Source: Micromonospora costi (GTDB taxonomy: Bacteria; Actinomycetota; Actinomycetes; Mycobacteriales; Micromonosporaceae). From it: a DNA stretch of 64,000 nt. The stretch lies in the NCBI RefSeq assembly GCF_003626655.1, contig NZ_RBAN01000005.1, positions 1-64,000 on the forward strand, given 5' to 3'. The position numbers were made by a program, and so were the translations under genes. A model generated the notes under the pieces. That model searched no databases, was not told the DNA's origin, and saw nothing but the letters and a program-made list of their open reading frames with translations. The stretch's first letter is position 1, and every line of letters starts with the position of its first letter. This document shows positions 1-7,968 of this stretch, piece after piece.

Positions 1-114
1 TCGCACGAGGAGATCCTCGAGATCATCGGGATCGTCATCAACATGAACGTCTGGACCCGACTCAAGATGGCCGAGGGCGCCACCCCCGGTCTCGCCGAGC
101 AGTCGATGTTGTGA
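1..114 (+). CDS. C-terminal end of a carboxymuconolactone decarboxylase/AhpD-like protein (partial)
   Basis: The window opens inside a reading frame that stops with TGA at 112-114. The 37 visible residues (beginning SHEEILEIIGIVINMN and ending AEQSML) resemble the last helix of carboxymuconolactone decarboxylase and alkylhydroperoxidase AhpD-like proteins, where a Glu-rich turn is followed by a hydrophobic helix with an N-x-x-x-R pattern. The catalytic Cys pair would lie upstream, outside the window, so function cannot be confirmed. The family match is a judgement from a short stretch. Confidence 0.5.
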   Translation, partial: SHEEILEIIGIVINMNVWTRLKMAEGATPGLAEQSML

Positions 115-154
115 ACCCGCCCACCTGCCCGGCCGCGCTGTACGCCGCGAGCGA

Positions 155-346
155 CTACCTCGGCGGGACGTGCGCGACGAACTGCCGCCAGGACGCGGGG
201 CCGAACGTCAGTGCGAGGCCGTCGGGGTCCTTGGAATCGCGTACGGCAACCACGCCGGGAAGGTTGGTGGCGACCTCGACGCAGTTGCCGCCGTTGCCGC
301 CGTTGCGGCTGCTCTTGCGCCACGCGGCATCGGCTAGGTCAGTCAT
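155..346 (-). CDS. DUF397 domain small regulatory-partner protein
   Basis: This 63-residue protein has the DUF397 pattern: an N-terminal W-R-K-S-S-R-N segment, a G-N-C-V-E-V core at about residue 20, then V-x-V-R-D-S-K-D and a closing W-x-x-F. DUF397 proteins (AbaA-orfD type) are typically encoded beside WhiJ-like XRE-DUF5753 regulators and are thought to work with them in developmental control in actinomycetes. The start codon overlaps the end of the upstream XRE-type gene by 8 bases, which indicates translational coupling. Its partner here lacks a DNA-binding domain, so this copy may be inactive. Confidence 0.85.
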   Translation of the reverse strand: MTDLADAAWRKSSRNGGNGGNCVEVATNLPGVVAVRDSKDPDGLALTFGPASWRQFVAHVPPR

Positions 347-1019
347 GTCGCACCTCCGCGATGATCCGCTTGATCATCTCGGTCGATTGTGCCTCATCGA
401 GCGCGAGTGCATCCAGGCTCTTCCACGCCGTCCGGTAGGCGGCCAGCTCATCCGGCTTATCGAGGTAGAGAGCGCCGGTCAACGATTCGCTGTACGCGAC
501 GGATGGCTCAGGTGCCGCCCGTCCGCCCTTTGTGGGAGCGAAGTCCAGGATCACGAAGGAGCCTGCGACTGCGCCGGAGTGCGGCCCGACGGCGAACGGA
601 AGCACTCGCACTGACACATTCGCCAGCTCGGCAGCTTCGAGGAGCCGGTTGAGCTGGCCGATCATGACACCGGGGTTGCCAACCACGCGGCGCAGCACCG
701 ATTCCGACAGCACGGCCTCCAACCGAGGCGGCTTCGGCAGCCGGCGGTTCAACAGGCCCTGCCGCTGCAGCCGCACCTCGACCGCCCGCTCCCGTTCTTC
801 TTCGCTGGCCGAGGGCCGATCGAGTCGAGCGAGGCCGAGGGCGTAGTCGTGGGTCTGTAGCAAGCCGGGGATCAGCGTTTCCTCGTACTGACGCAGGTGT
901 GACGCGGCGGATTCCAGCCCCACGTACAGCTCGAACCAGCTCGGCACCGCGTCGCCGTACGCGTGCCACCAGCCCTTCGACTTCGTCTCCGCGGCCAGGC
1001 CCTTCATGGCCTCGGTCAT
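339..1019 (-). pseudogene. WhiJ-like DUF5753 protein lacking its N-terminal XRE helix-turn-helix
   Basis: The 226-residue frame begins at about the position where a normal XRE-DUF5753 regulator leaves its HTH domain. The DUF5753 part is intact: G-W-W-H-A-Y-G-D at about residue 16, W-F-E-L-Y-V-G-L-E, then I-P-G-L-L-Q-T and the R-V-L-P-F core. The intact relative at 24472 is 273 residues and has about 65 extra N-terminal residues. Reading the frame upstream of the ATG gives C-E-L-Y-G-V-S-T-E, the last strand of a normal HTH domain, after which similarity ends at the divergent neighbour. The DNA-binding half therefore looks deleted. It might still be expressed as a DUF5753-only protein. Confidence 0.75.
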
Positions 1020-1311
1020 CTCGGTCGAGACGCCGTACAGCTCGCACCGGCGGTACGTGATCCACCTGCCGCTGGTCGCCGCCGACCTGCCGGCCGCGCA
1101 GCGCCTGGCCCGCGTGGTCGGCCGGTGGATGACGGTCCTGCCGATGATGGACCCGGGGGAGATGACGGTCTCCGAGGAGGATCAGCAGTTCCTCCGCCAT
1201 CGTGTCTTCTGTGACCTGCTGCTGCCCGGCGGCCGGCGCTGCGTGCTCCGCGCCGACCACGACGGCGAGTGCACACGCCGCGTCCACAAAGGTCACGGGC
1301 AGATAACTTAG
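1006..1311 (+). CDS. Small hypothetical protein with Cys/His-rich C-terminal segment
   Basis: This 101-residue protein starts at an ATG that overlaps the divergent truncated DUF5753 gene by 14 bases. The middle reads like a real conserved actinobacterial protein (R-Y-V-I-H-L-P-L, then D-L-P-A-A-Q-R-L-A-R). The C-terminal part has C-D-x7-R-C-V-L-R-A-D-H-x3-C, a spacing that could bind a metal ion. No function is recognised. The first 10 or so residues may derive from the recombination that truncated the neighbour, so the native start may have been near R-R-Y. Confidence 0.55.
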   Translation: MASVISVETPYSSHRRYVIHLPLVAADLPAAQRLARVVGRWMTVLPMMDPGEMTVSEEDQQFLRHRVFCDLLLPGGRRCVLRADHDGECTRRVHKGHGQIT

Positions 1312-1386
1312 GGATACATGGCCGTCGAAGATCGTTAGCCTCGATGCCGGACCAGGCGACCTCGTCTGGAGTTAGGTGGAGGATTG

Positions 1387-3213
1387 ATGAACCTTCGGAG
1401 GAGGGTGGTCTCGCCCGTCGCGGCGGCCGGTGCACTGGCCATCATCACGAGCCTCGCCGCGGGTCTACCGTCGGCGGCACAGGCAGCTCCGGCGTCCGCG
1501 GCAGCTGGCGCCCCGATCACGCACGAGGAGAACCCGCGGGTTCCCGTGGGGGCCGCGTGGACGGAGACGTACTTCCCGTCCTCGGACGGCAGCGGGGTCG
1601 AACTGCACGCCGACATCCTGCGCCCGGCGCACCTGCCGGCGCACGCGAAGACGCCGGTGATCCTGTCGGTGGGTCCGTACTTCTCGCACGCCGGGGAGAC
1701 GTCTCCCGGTGGGTTCGACCAGGTCGGGCCGTCGGGGCGCTTCCAGGACTTCATCGACGGCGCGGGGCTCATGGAGCGTGGGTACACCTTCGTGATGGTC
1801 GACCTGCGCGGCTTCGGCGGCAGCACGGGGTGCCTGGACTTCCTCGGCCCGGGTGAGCAGGCCGACATCAAGGCGGCCGTCGAGTGGGCGGCGCGTCAGC
1901 CGTGGTCGACCGGCAAGGTGGGCATGTACGGCAAGTCGTACGACGCCAACACCGGGCTGGCGGCCAACGTCCTGAAGCTCAAGCCGCTGCGGGCGATCGT
2001 CGCCCAGGAACCGACATGGGACAGGTACAACTACCTGTTCAGCAACGGCGTGCCCCGCTCCAACGCGACCAGCAGCCCCCGGAGCTACTACTCGATCGCG
2101 ACGATGCAGCCGCTGGCCGACGACAGCGACCGCTACAGGGCGAACGCGGAGTACGAGAAGACCCACCCCGAGTGCGAGATCAACAACCGCACCGACACCC
2201 AGAACCCCGACCCGAAGTCGGCGTTCTGGCGTGCCCGTGACTTCGCCTCCCGCGCCGCGGGCACCCACACGCCGCTGTTCGTCACGTCGGGCTTCATCGA
2301 GGACAACACCAAGCCCGAGGACATGCAGAAGTACCTGGCCAACCACCACGGTCCGGAGCGCGGTTGGCTCGGCCAGTGGGAGCACGTGCGCGGCAACGAG
2401 ACCGACGCCAACGGCCGGCTCAAGATGGGCCGGGCCGGCTGGTTCGACGAGGTCATGCGCTTCTACGACCAGCACCTGCGCGGCATCAAGCCGTCGGTGA
2501 CCGACCCGGCGTTCTCCGTCGAGGACAGCCTCGGCAACTGGCGTGCCCAGCCGACCTGGCCGGTGGTCAACGACTCGTACAAGGCGCGGCTGTCGCCCGG
2601 CCGGTACGTCGACGACGGCGGCCAGGCGCAGCGGACCGCCGAGCCGCTGGCGGCGCAGCAGGCCGCCGGCTGGGACATCGAGTACGCGCCGGAGGCCGGC
2701 TCGCCGACGGCCGACCAGACGACTGCGCTGAGCGCCGACGCGCCCGGCAACAGCTACTGGACCTTCTCGACGCCCGCCGCGAAGCAGGTGCGGCTCACGG
2801 GCACCCCGGAAATCACGCTGAAGACCAGGGGAGAGGGCAACGTCTGGGTACGGCTGTGGGACGTCGCGCCGGACGGCACGGCGACGATGTTCAACGAGAA
2901 CGTCGCGTTGCTGAACTCCGACGGGGCGACCTCGTTCGCCCTGAAGGCCACGGACTGGACCTTCGAGCGAGGGCACCAGCTGGGGGTCCAGATCGGCACC
3001 ATCACCTCCCGGGGCTGGCGCCCCGTTCCCTCGGGTCAGACGATCACCGTCACCGACGCGCGGCTCGCGCTCGAGGTGCAGGACCCGCGGTTCGACCGGC
3101 CCACGCAGGGTGACCGGTCGCCGTACCTGGACCGGTACGTGGCGGCGAACACCATCACGCTCGACACCGTCGGTGCTCCGACCTTCCCGCTGCGAGTTTC
3201 CAAGAAGGGATGA
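1387..3213 (+). CDS. Secreted CocE/X-prolyl dipeptidyl-peptidase-type serine hydrolase
   Basis: The 608-residue product has a signal peptide (N-terminal R-R-R, hydrophobic run, cleavage near A-A-Q-A-A-P around residue 34). An alpha/beta-hydrolase core follows, with the nucleophile in G-K-S-Y-D-A-N (Ser at about 184) after V-D-L-R-G-F-G-G-S-T-G. A C-terminal jelly-roll region is typical of the CocE/NonD family (S15 peptidases, cocaine and glutaryl-acylase-type esterases). The expected product is an extracellular amidase, esterase or dipeptidyl-peptidase of unknown substrate. The ATG at 1387 is preferred over the TTG at 1384 because GGTGGAGGA at 1375-1383 is better spaced for it. It stands alone, followed by a terminator-like hairpin at 3309. 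Confidence 0.9.
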   Translation: MNLRRRVVSPVAAAGALAIITSLAAGLPSAAQAAPASAAAGAPITHEENPRVPVGAAWTETYFPSSDGSGVELHADILRPAHLPAHAKTPVILSVGPYFSHAGETSPGGFDQVGPSGRFQDFIDGAGLMERGYTFVMVDLRGFGGSTGCLDFLGPGEQADIKAAVEWAARQPWSTGKVGMYGKSYDANTGLAANVLKLKPLRAIVAQEPTWDRYNYLFSNGVPRSNATSSPRSYYSIATMQPLADDSDRYRANAEYEKTHPECEINNRTDTQNPDPKSAFWRARDFASRAAGTHTPLFVTSGFIEDNTKPEDMQKYLANHHGPERGWLGQWEHVRGNETDANGRLKMGRAGWFDEVMRFYDQHLRGIKPSVTDPAFSVEDSLGNWRAQPTWPVVNDSYKARLSPGRYVDDGGQAQRTAEPLAAQQAAGWDIEYAPEAGSPTADQTTALSADAPGNSYWTFSTPAAKQVRLTGTPEITLKTRGEGNVWVRLWDVAPDGTATMFNENVALLNSDGATSFALKATDWTFERGHQLGVQIGTITSRGWRPVPSGQTITVTDARLALEVQDPRFDRPTQGDRSPYLDRYVAANTITLDTVGAPTFPLRVSKKG

Positions 3214-3308
3214 CCGGGCGAGGGCTGCCCGACGCTCCTGCCGGGTGCCGGGCAGCCCGCCGCGTCCTCGGACGCAGAGCGTACGACCAGGCGCGTCGCG
3301 CCTGAACA

Positions 3309-3351
3309 GCGAAGGCCGTATCGGGCATCTTCCGCCCGGTGCGGCCTTCGC
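3309..3351 (+). terminator. Nested hairpin terminator after the CocE-like gene
   Basis: GCGAAGGCCG at 3309-3318 is perfectly complementary to CGGCCTTCGC at 3342-3351. An inner stem CGGGC/GCCCG lies at 3322-3326 and 3334-3338. No T-tract follows, as is common in high-GC actinobacteria. Confidence 0.55.
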
Positions 3352-3554
3352 CGTGCGCGGCTTCCGTCGGCGTGTCCGCGCCTCGGCCGCCGCCTTGGCG
3401 AGCCCGCCGGTACCCGATGGGGGACCTTCGGCGGGAGCGACAGCGGCCGCCCGTGCGGGCCGAGAGAATCGGCGTGTCCGTGCCGGAGGCGCCGACCCGG
3501 CGACGAACCGTCGAGGAAGGGCGAGATGGTCCGTGGTCGCGCGTCGCGGGAAAG

Positions 3555-3608
3555 CCCAGCCGGCCGGGGGCGCCCAGCCGACCGGGAGCGCCCTGCCGTC
3601 TCGGCGCC
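3555..3608 (+). repeat. Three imperfect 18-bp tandem repeats
   Basis: Units start at 3555, 3573 and 3591, each close to CCCAGCCGGCCGGGGGCG. The first two differ at only a few positions and the third is more diverged. The array lies in non-coding DNA upstream of the TetR gene. It has no obvious role. Confidence 0.6.
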
Positions 3609-3637
3609 CACTCGATCATGTGACTCATTCCACGACT

Positions 3638-3652
3638 TTTCCGACTTGGAAA
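3638..3652 (+). promoter_or_regulatory. Putative TetR operator
   Basis: TTTCC at 3638-3642 and GGAAA at 3648-3652 form an inverted repeat with a 5-bp spacer, about 40 bases before the TetR start. A possible -10 box GATAGT (3678-3683) lies 7 bases from the GTG. Position suggests autoregulation, but the symmetry is short. Confidence 0.35.
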
Positions 3653-3689
3653 CTTTGCCGCCTGGGCAAGCCGCGCGGATAGTAGTGCC

Positions 3690-4310
3690 GTGACCTCGGA
3701 CGTTGGCCTGCGCGAGCGGAAGAAGCGGGCGACCCGCACCGCGTTGAGCCGCGCGGCGTGGTCACTGATGGTGGAGCGCGGAATCGACGCGGTGACCGCC
3801 GAATCGGTGGCCGCGACGGTGGACGTCTCACCGAGGACCTTCCGCAACTACTTTTCGAGCCGCGAAGAGGCGATCCTCGACGCGATGGTGCAGCGTGCCG
3901 GCGCCCTCGTGGAGGCGCTGCGCGCCCGGCCCGCGGACGAGCCGGTGTGGGACTCTCTGGCCCACGTGCTGCCCGACGCGATCATGAACGTGCTCGGCGA
4001 ACGGGAAGCGGACGTCGCGGCCCTGGTCCGCGCCTCCGCGGACCGGCCGGCGTTGCTGGCACAGCAGGTGACGGCGTTCGCCCGTGTCGAGCGGCGCGTC
4101 GCCGAGGTGATCGCCGAACGCACGGGCGCCGACCTCGACCGTGATCTCGCCCCGCACCTGCTGGCCGCCGTTCCCGCGGCCGCCCTGCGGGCCGTGGCCA
4201 CGATGTGGGCCGACGGCGCGACCGGCGCCACCCTGCCCGACCTGGTCCGGGCGAGCATCGCCCAGCTACGCGACGGTCTGCCGCTGGGCCGCGCCGCTCC
4301 GGTGACGTAG
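3690..4310 (+). CDS. TetR family transcriptional regulator
   Basis: This 206-residue protein has an N-terminal TetR DNA-binding domain: L-R-E-R-K-K-R-A-T-R at the start, then V-T-A-E-S-V-A and the recognition helix S-P-R-T-F-R-N-Y-F-S-S-R-E-E-A-I at about residues 48-63. The C-terminal ligand domain is Ala/Val-rich, ends near L-P-L-G-R-A-A, and shows no recognised ligand signature. A GTG start is used with GATAGT 7 bases upstream, which suggests a leaderless transcript. A PAP2-type gene follows about 150 bases downstream in the same direction, but a shared operon is unproven. The recognition helix nearly matches that of the TetR protein at 55731. Confidence 0.9.
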   Translation: MTSDVGLRERKKRATRTALSRAAWSLMVERGIDAVTAESVAATVDVSPRTFRNYFSSREEAILDAMVQRAGALVEALRARPADEPVWDSLAHVLPDAIMNVLGEREADVAALVRASADRPALLAQQVTAFARVERRVAEVIAERTGADLDRDLAPHLLAAVPAAALRAVATMWADGATGATLPDLVRASIAQLRDGLPLGRAAPVT

Positions 4311-4463
4311 CCCGTCACGGCGACGTCCCGCCGCGTCGCCGAACCGGACAAGCCTCCCGAACACGGGGTGGAGCGCGTCCCCGGCCTGACAACCCCTCGG
4401 GGTTGCCGGACCACGGACAACGACGGACGCGCCGCCCTGCCCAGCCGCCAGGAAAGGAACGCC

Positions 4464-5462
4464 GTGGGTGCCGTCGAGCGCAGGACACGCCCGCACCCCA
4501 TCCGGGAGTTGCTGATCGTCGCCGCATTGTTCCTGGCGTACAAGGTGGGACGGCTGATCACGGTGGGGGACCTGTCGACGGCGTACGCCAGTGCCACCCA
4601 CGTCTGGTCCTTCGAGCGCGCGTTGCGGCTGCCCGACGAGGCGGCGCTGCAGCAGTCGGTGCTGTCGTACCACGGGCTGGTGCGGGCAGCGAACATGTAC
4701 TACACCTCCCTCCACTTCCCGGCCACTGGGGCGCTGCTGCTGTACACGTACCTGTTCCGTCCGGACCTGTACCGGTGGGGGCGGACGCTCCTCGCGGCGC
4801 TGACCGGCGTGGGGTTCGCCATCCAGGCGTTGCTGCCCATGGCCCCGCCGCGGCTGCTGTCCACGACCGGTGTGCTGGACACGGGCCAGATCGTGGGGCC
4901 GCGAGCCTACGGCGACCCCGCCACGGACACCCTCTCCAACCAGTACGCGGCCATGCCGTCGCTGCACGTCGGCTGGGCCACCGTGGTCGCCATCGTCCTG
5001 ATCGCCGCCGGGCGCACCCGGTGGCGCTGGCTCTGGCTGCTGCACCCGCTGCTCACCCTCAGCGTCGTGGTCATCACGGGGAACCACTACTGGCTCGACG
5101 CCGTCGCCGCCCTGGGCCTGCTCGGCTCGATCCTGCTGCTGGCCCGCCGGCCTCAGGTGTCGCCCGGCGCCGCGCCCGCCGTCGTCGCGCCGGCCACGTA
5201 CGCGGCCGCGCCGCCGACCGGCGTCACGCGCCGCCGGCTGGTGCTCACCCCGGACGGATGGGTTGACGGCCGCCCGGCCAATTCCGCCCGGCGGTTCGCC
5301 CGTTGGCAGGGGAGCGGTGACGCGGTCGCGGGTGCGCTGGTGAACGATCGAGGCGCCGAACCCGACCCTCTCCGGATGCACGACACGGGTGTGCGGCGCG
5401 TCGACGCCCGACGCGGCGACATGGACCAGGAGGTCGTCGCCGCCGGCGAGCCGGAACACTGA
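4464..5462 (+). CDS. PAP2-family integral membrane phosphatase/inositolphosphotransferase-like protein
   Basis: The 332-residue protein has about six membrane segments. It carries the PAP2 signatures M-P-S-L-H-V-G-W-A (around residue 170) and G-N-H-Y-W-L-D-A-V-A (around 208). The arrangement resembles the Aur1/Ipt1-like PAP2_3 group, which moves phospho-headgroups on membrane lipids or removes phosphate from lipid phosphates. The last 70-80 residues are hydrophilic and charged, likely cytoplasmic, and not typical of the family core. The GTG at 4464 is chosen because AGGAAAGGA sits 6 bases upstream. The longer frame reaching back to 4368 has no ribosome-binding site. Confidence 0.85.
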   Translation: MGAVERRTRPHPIRELLIVAALFLAYKVGRLITVGDLSTAYASATHVWSFERALRLPDEAALQQSVLSYHGLVRAANMYYTSLHFPATGALLLYTYLFRPDLYRWGRTLLAALTGVGFAIQALLPMAPPRLLSTTGVLDTGQIVGPRAYGDPATDTLSNQYAAMPSLHVGWATVVAIVLIAAGRTRWRWLWLLHPLLTLSVVVITGNHYWLDAVAALGLLGSILLLARRPQVSPGAAPAVVAPATYAAAPPTGVTRRRLVLTPDGWVDGRPANSARRFARWQGSGDAVAGALVNDRGAEPDPLRMHDTGVRRVDARRGDMDQEVVAAGEPEH

Positions 5463-5498
5463 TCACGCGACGGCCAAGGCGTACGCCGATGACGCCGG

Positions 5499-5912
5499 TC
5501 AGCCGGTGAACGACTCCGGGCCGAAGCGACCCCACGCCACGAACGCGGCCAGGACGAGATAGACCAGGTCCACCGCCATGAACCTGAACTCGCGACGCCG
5601 GATGCGGGTGAGCGCCGCACCAGCCATGATGATCGCCAGGCCGAGGGCGGCCAGCGGCGTCAGAACCGGCGCGACGTCGAGCGCCGCGGGCAGGATCAGA
5701 CCCACCGCGCCGAGGACTTCGAGGGCTCCGATGGCCTTGACGCTGCCGGCGCTGAAGTCGTCGACCCATCGCGAGCTGGGGCCGAAGGCGGCGAGCCTCT
5801 CCTTCGAGATGATGATCTTGCCGCCGCCGCCCAGCAGGTAGGCGGCGGCCAAAAGTCCGGCAACGATCCACAGAGCGAGGTTCACGAGGTTCTCCCTGAC
5901 GGTGTCGGCCAT
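5499..5912 (-). CDS. DoxX family membrane protein
   Basis: The 137-residue protein has four predicted membrane helices, beginning with L-A-L-W-I-V-A-G-L-L-A-A-A-Y-L and a G-G-G-K-I stretch typical of DoxX-like proteins. These are small quinone- or thiosulfate-related redox membrane proteins of mostly unknown chemistry. The frame extends upstream to 6140, but the ATG at 5912 is chosen because the preceding residues are not membrane-like and the promoter lies in between. It is divergent from an ECF41-type sigma gene, and a TGTCACA-N16-CATC element points at it. DoxX and other redox proteins are known ECF41 neighbours. Confidence 0.85.
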   Translation of the reverse strand: MADTVRENLVNLALWIVAGLLAAAYLLGGGGKIIISKERLAAFGPSSRWVDDFSAGSVKAIGALEVLGAVGLILPAALDVAPVLTPLAALGLAIIMAGAALTRIRRREFRFMAVDLVYLVLAAFVAWGRFGPESFTG

Positions 5913-5946
5913 TCTCGTTCCGAAGCGGCGTGCTGTCCGGGCATGA

Positions 5947-5973
5947 GATGCCGGCGAGGCGATGCCTGTGACA
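5947..5973 (-). promoter_or_regulatory. ECF41-type promoter of the DoxX gene
   Basis: On the minus strand TGTCACA (5973-5967) is followed after 16 bases by CATC (5950-5947), close to the reported ECF41 promoter TGTCACA-N16/17-CGTC. The ATG lies 35 bases downstream. Confidence 0.55.
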
Positions 5974-5996
5974 GCCCGCGGCGTGACGCGCGTCAC
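5967..5996 (+). promoter_or_regulatory. Putative autoregulatory promoter of the sigma gene with a 14-bp palindrome
   Basis: TGTGACA (5967-5973) is followed after 17 bases by CGTC (5991-5994). The perfect palindrome GTGACGCGCGTCAC covers 5983-5996. The element shares its -35 bases with the divergent DoxX promoter. Confidence 0.4.
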
Positions 5997-6072
5997 CGAC
6001 CGGCGCTGTAGCAAAGAGATGGCGGCCGGCGTCTTGTGGTGGACAGGCAGACCACGGAGACGGGAGTCAGAC

Positions 6073-6969
6073 GTGACCCAGGACGGCCGGCCGGACCCCG
6101 CCACCGACGCGTTCATCGCCCACCGCAACCTGCTCTTCACCGTCGCCTACGAGATGCTCGGCTCCGCGGCCGATGCGGAGGACGTCCTCCAGGAGACCTG
6201 GCTTCGCTGGGCGGACGTCGACTTCGACACGGTCCGGGATCCGCGTCGGTACCTGGTCCGGGTCACCACCCGGCAGGCGCTCACCCGGCTGCGGACGCTC
6301 GGCCGCCGCAGGGAAACGTACGTGGGGCCGTGGCTGCCGGAGCCGCTGCTGACGACGCCCGACGTGGCCGAGGACGTCGAACTGGCGGACAGCCTGTCGA
6401 TGGCGGTGCTGCTGGTGCTGGAAACGCTCACCCCGACCGAGCGGGCGGTGTTCGTGCTCCGCGAGGTGTTCGACCTGGGGTACGACGAGATCGCGGAAGC
6501 CGTCGACAAGAGTCCCGCGGCGGTCCGCCAGATCGCCCACCGGGCGCGGGCCCACGTCGCGGCGCGCCGGCCGCGGGAGGTCGTCTCTCCGGCCGAGACC
6601 CGCGTGGTGCTCGAGGCGTTCCAGCGGGCGGTCGAGACGGGCGACCTGCAGAGGCTGCTCGACATCCTCGCGCCGGACGTCGTCGCCCTCAGCGACGGTG
6701 GCGGACTCAAGCAGGCCATGCCGCGGCCCGTCGTGGGGGCCGAGCGGGTGGTCCGCCTGTTCGCCGTCGGTCTGAAACTGGTGGGTGCCGACCTGTCGGT
6801 CGAGCCGGCGCAGGTCAATGGTTACCCGGCGCTGATCCTGCGACTCGGTGGCGAGATCGACAGCGTCATGGCGGTGCGGGTCGAGGGCGGGCGGGTCGCC
6901 GGGCTCTACACGGTGCGCAATCCGGAGAAGCTGTCCCGCGTCGAGCGGGAGACGGCGGTGGGCCGCTGA
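6073..6969 (+). CDS. ECF41-type (SigJ-like) RNA polymerase sigma factor with SnoaL-like C-terminal domain
   Basis: This 298-residue protein contains sigma region 2 (Y-E-M-L-G-S-A-A-D-A-E-D-V-L-Q-E), the W-L-P-E-P linker motif near residue 95, and region 4 (L-T-P-T-E-R-A-V-F-V-L-R-E-V-F, then S-P-A-A-V-R-Q). A C-terminal NTF2/SnoaL-like domain of about 110 residues carries D-G-G-G and N-P-E-K-L. In ECF41 factors that extension is fused in place of a separate anti-sigma factor and adjusts activity. The GTG at 6073 is preferred because GGGAG lies 6 bases upstream. The gene is divergent from DoxX, its likely target. Confidence 0.92.
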   Translation: MTQDGRPDPATDAFIAHRNLLFTVAYEMLGSAADAEDVLQETWLRWADVDFDTVRDPRRYLVRVTTRQALTRLRTLGRRRETYVGPWLPEPLLTTPDVAEDVELADSLSMAVLLVLETLTPTERAVFVLREVFDLGYDEIAEAVDKSPAAVRQIAHRARAHVAARRPREVVSPAETRVVLEAFQRAVETGDLQRLLDILAPDVVALSDGGGLKQAMPRPVVGAERVVRLFAVGLKLVGADLSVEPAQVNGYPALILRLGGEIDSVMAVRVEGGRVAGLYTVRNPEKLSRVERETAVGR

Positions 6970-6977
6970 GTGGACCC

Positions 6978-7014
6978 GTGGCGCCCTCCGGCGGGTTCGC
7001 ACGGAAGGCGCCAC
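6978..7014. terminator. Bidirectional terminator hairpin between convergent genes
   Basis: GTGGCGCC (6978-6985) pairs with GGCGCCAC (7007-7014) across 21 bases. It lies between the stop codons of the sigma factor and the NmrA-like gene. Confidence 0.5.
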
Positions 7015-7026
7015 GAGGCCCTCGGA

Positions 7027-7872
7027 TCAGGCGCCGGCGAGCTGCTCGCGGTGCTCGCGGGCGAACTCGGCGAAGCTCCGCGGAGGCCGGCCCACGATCC
7101 GCTCGACGTGGTCGTTGGTGAAGTCGCCCCATCCCGAGCCGTAGGCGATCCGGTACTCGGTCAGCGCCTCCGCCGTCCACGCGTCGAGCCCTGCCGCAAC
7201 AAGGGTGTCGTGGGTCCGCTCCGGGGACTGCGCCGCGTACCGCACCGGGCGGCCGAGCACACGGGCGGCCTCCTCCGCGGCCTGGTGCAACGAGATGCTC
7301 TCCGGTCCGGTCGGCGTGTAGATCCTGCCCTCGTGCGCCTCGGGCGCCGCGAGGATCTCGGCCCCCGCGGCGGCGATGTCCCGTGCGTCGATGAGGCCGG
7401 CCCGCGACTCGCCGAGGAGCCCGAACAACTGGTCCCCGGTCACGGCGCCCAGCAGGTTCTGCATGAAGTGGCTCGGCCGCAGGATCGTCCAGGAGATGCC
7501 CGAGTGCTGCAGTTCGGCGTCGGAGAGCGCGTGCAGGCGGCCGTTGCGGGTGGGGGCGTCGTGCGCCGCGCCGATCGCGGAGAGCCGGACGATGTGCCGC
7601 ACCCCGGCCTGCCGGGCGGCCCAGACCGCGTTCATGCTCTGGCTCGGCGCGAGCGGGCCCATCGGCGTCAGCAGCCACAGCGTCGTCACGCCGTCGAACG
7701 CCGGCGCCAGGGTGGCGGGCCGGTCCAGGTCACCGACGGCGACGTCGACGCCGTCGAGGTCGGGTGCGCGCTTCGCGTCGCGTACGAGGGCGCGTACGGG
7801 CTGCCGGCCGGCGAGTTCCCGCAACACCTCCCGTGACACGGTGCCGGTCGCTCCGGTGATCAGAATGGTCAT
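7027..7872 (-). CDS. NmrA-like NAD(P)H-binding oxidoreductase
   Basis: The 281-residue protein begins with a Rossmann segment (M-T-I-L-I-T-G-A-T-G-T-V-S) and continues with the atypical-SDR pattern of NmrA and azoreductase-like proteins: V-R-A-L-V-R-D, W-L-L-T-P-M-G, R-L-S-A-I-G-A and W-T-I-L-R-P-S-H-F-M-Q-N. Members bind NAD(P) and act as quinone or azo reductases or as redox sensors. The ATG at 7872 is preceded by GGGAGGA. It is divergent from a MarR regulator, with an operator between them, so induction by the MarR ligand is likely. It is convergent with the ECF41 gene. Confidence 0.88.
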   Translation of the reverse strand: MTILITGATGTVSREVLRELAGRQPVRALVRDAKRAPDLDGVDVAVGDLDRPATLAPAFDGVTTLWLLTPMGPLAPSQSMNAVWAARQAGVRHIVRLSAIGAAHDAPTRNGRLHALSDAELQHSGISWTILRPSHFMQNLLGAVTGDQLFGLLGESRAGLIDARDIAAAGAEILAAPEAHEGRIYTPTGPESISLHQAAEEAARVLGRPVRYAAQSPERTHDTLVAAGLDAWTAEALTEYRIAYGSGWGDFTNDHVERIVGRPPRSFAEFAREHREQLAGA

Positions 7873-7929
7873 GGCGTTCCTCCCGGTTGCGCGGCGTGAT
7901 CCGGCCGCGGCTGGTCGGGCACGACGATA

Positions 7930-7964
7930 TAGTCCAAAACTGTGATCGTCCAATGATTGGACTA
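7930..7964. promoter_or_regulatory. MarR operator between NmrA-like and MarR genes
   Basis: A perfect 15-bp palindrome GTCCAATGATTGGAC lies at 7948-7962. An additional half-site TAGTCCAA at 7930-7937 is complementary to TTGGACTA at 7957-7964. The motif lies directly before the MarR ATG in an AT-rich island and could repress both divergent genes. Confidence 0.7.
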
Positions 7965-7968
7965 AAAG

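Larger units (their letters stand above)
3214..3689. other. 476-base gene-free stretch with hairpin, 18-bp tandem repeats and a putative operator
   Basis: No reading frame in this stretch looks like protein. It contains a long inverted repeat just after the CocE-like gene, three imperfect 18-bp tandem units, and a TetR-promoter region that is clearly AT-richer than the surroundings. These are listed separately. Confidence 0.7.

Noticed and set aside
508..1296. Long minus-strand reading frame over the truncated DUF5753 gene
   Set aside because: Its sequence is Arg/Ala-rich and low in pattern, and it lies in another frame of the real gene, so it is a GC-driven shadow.
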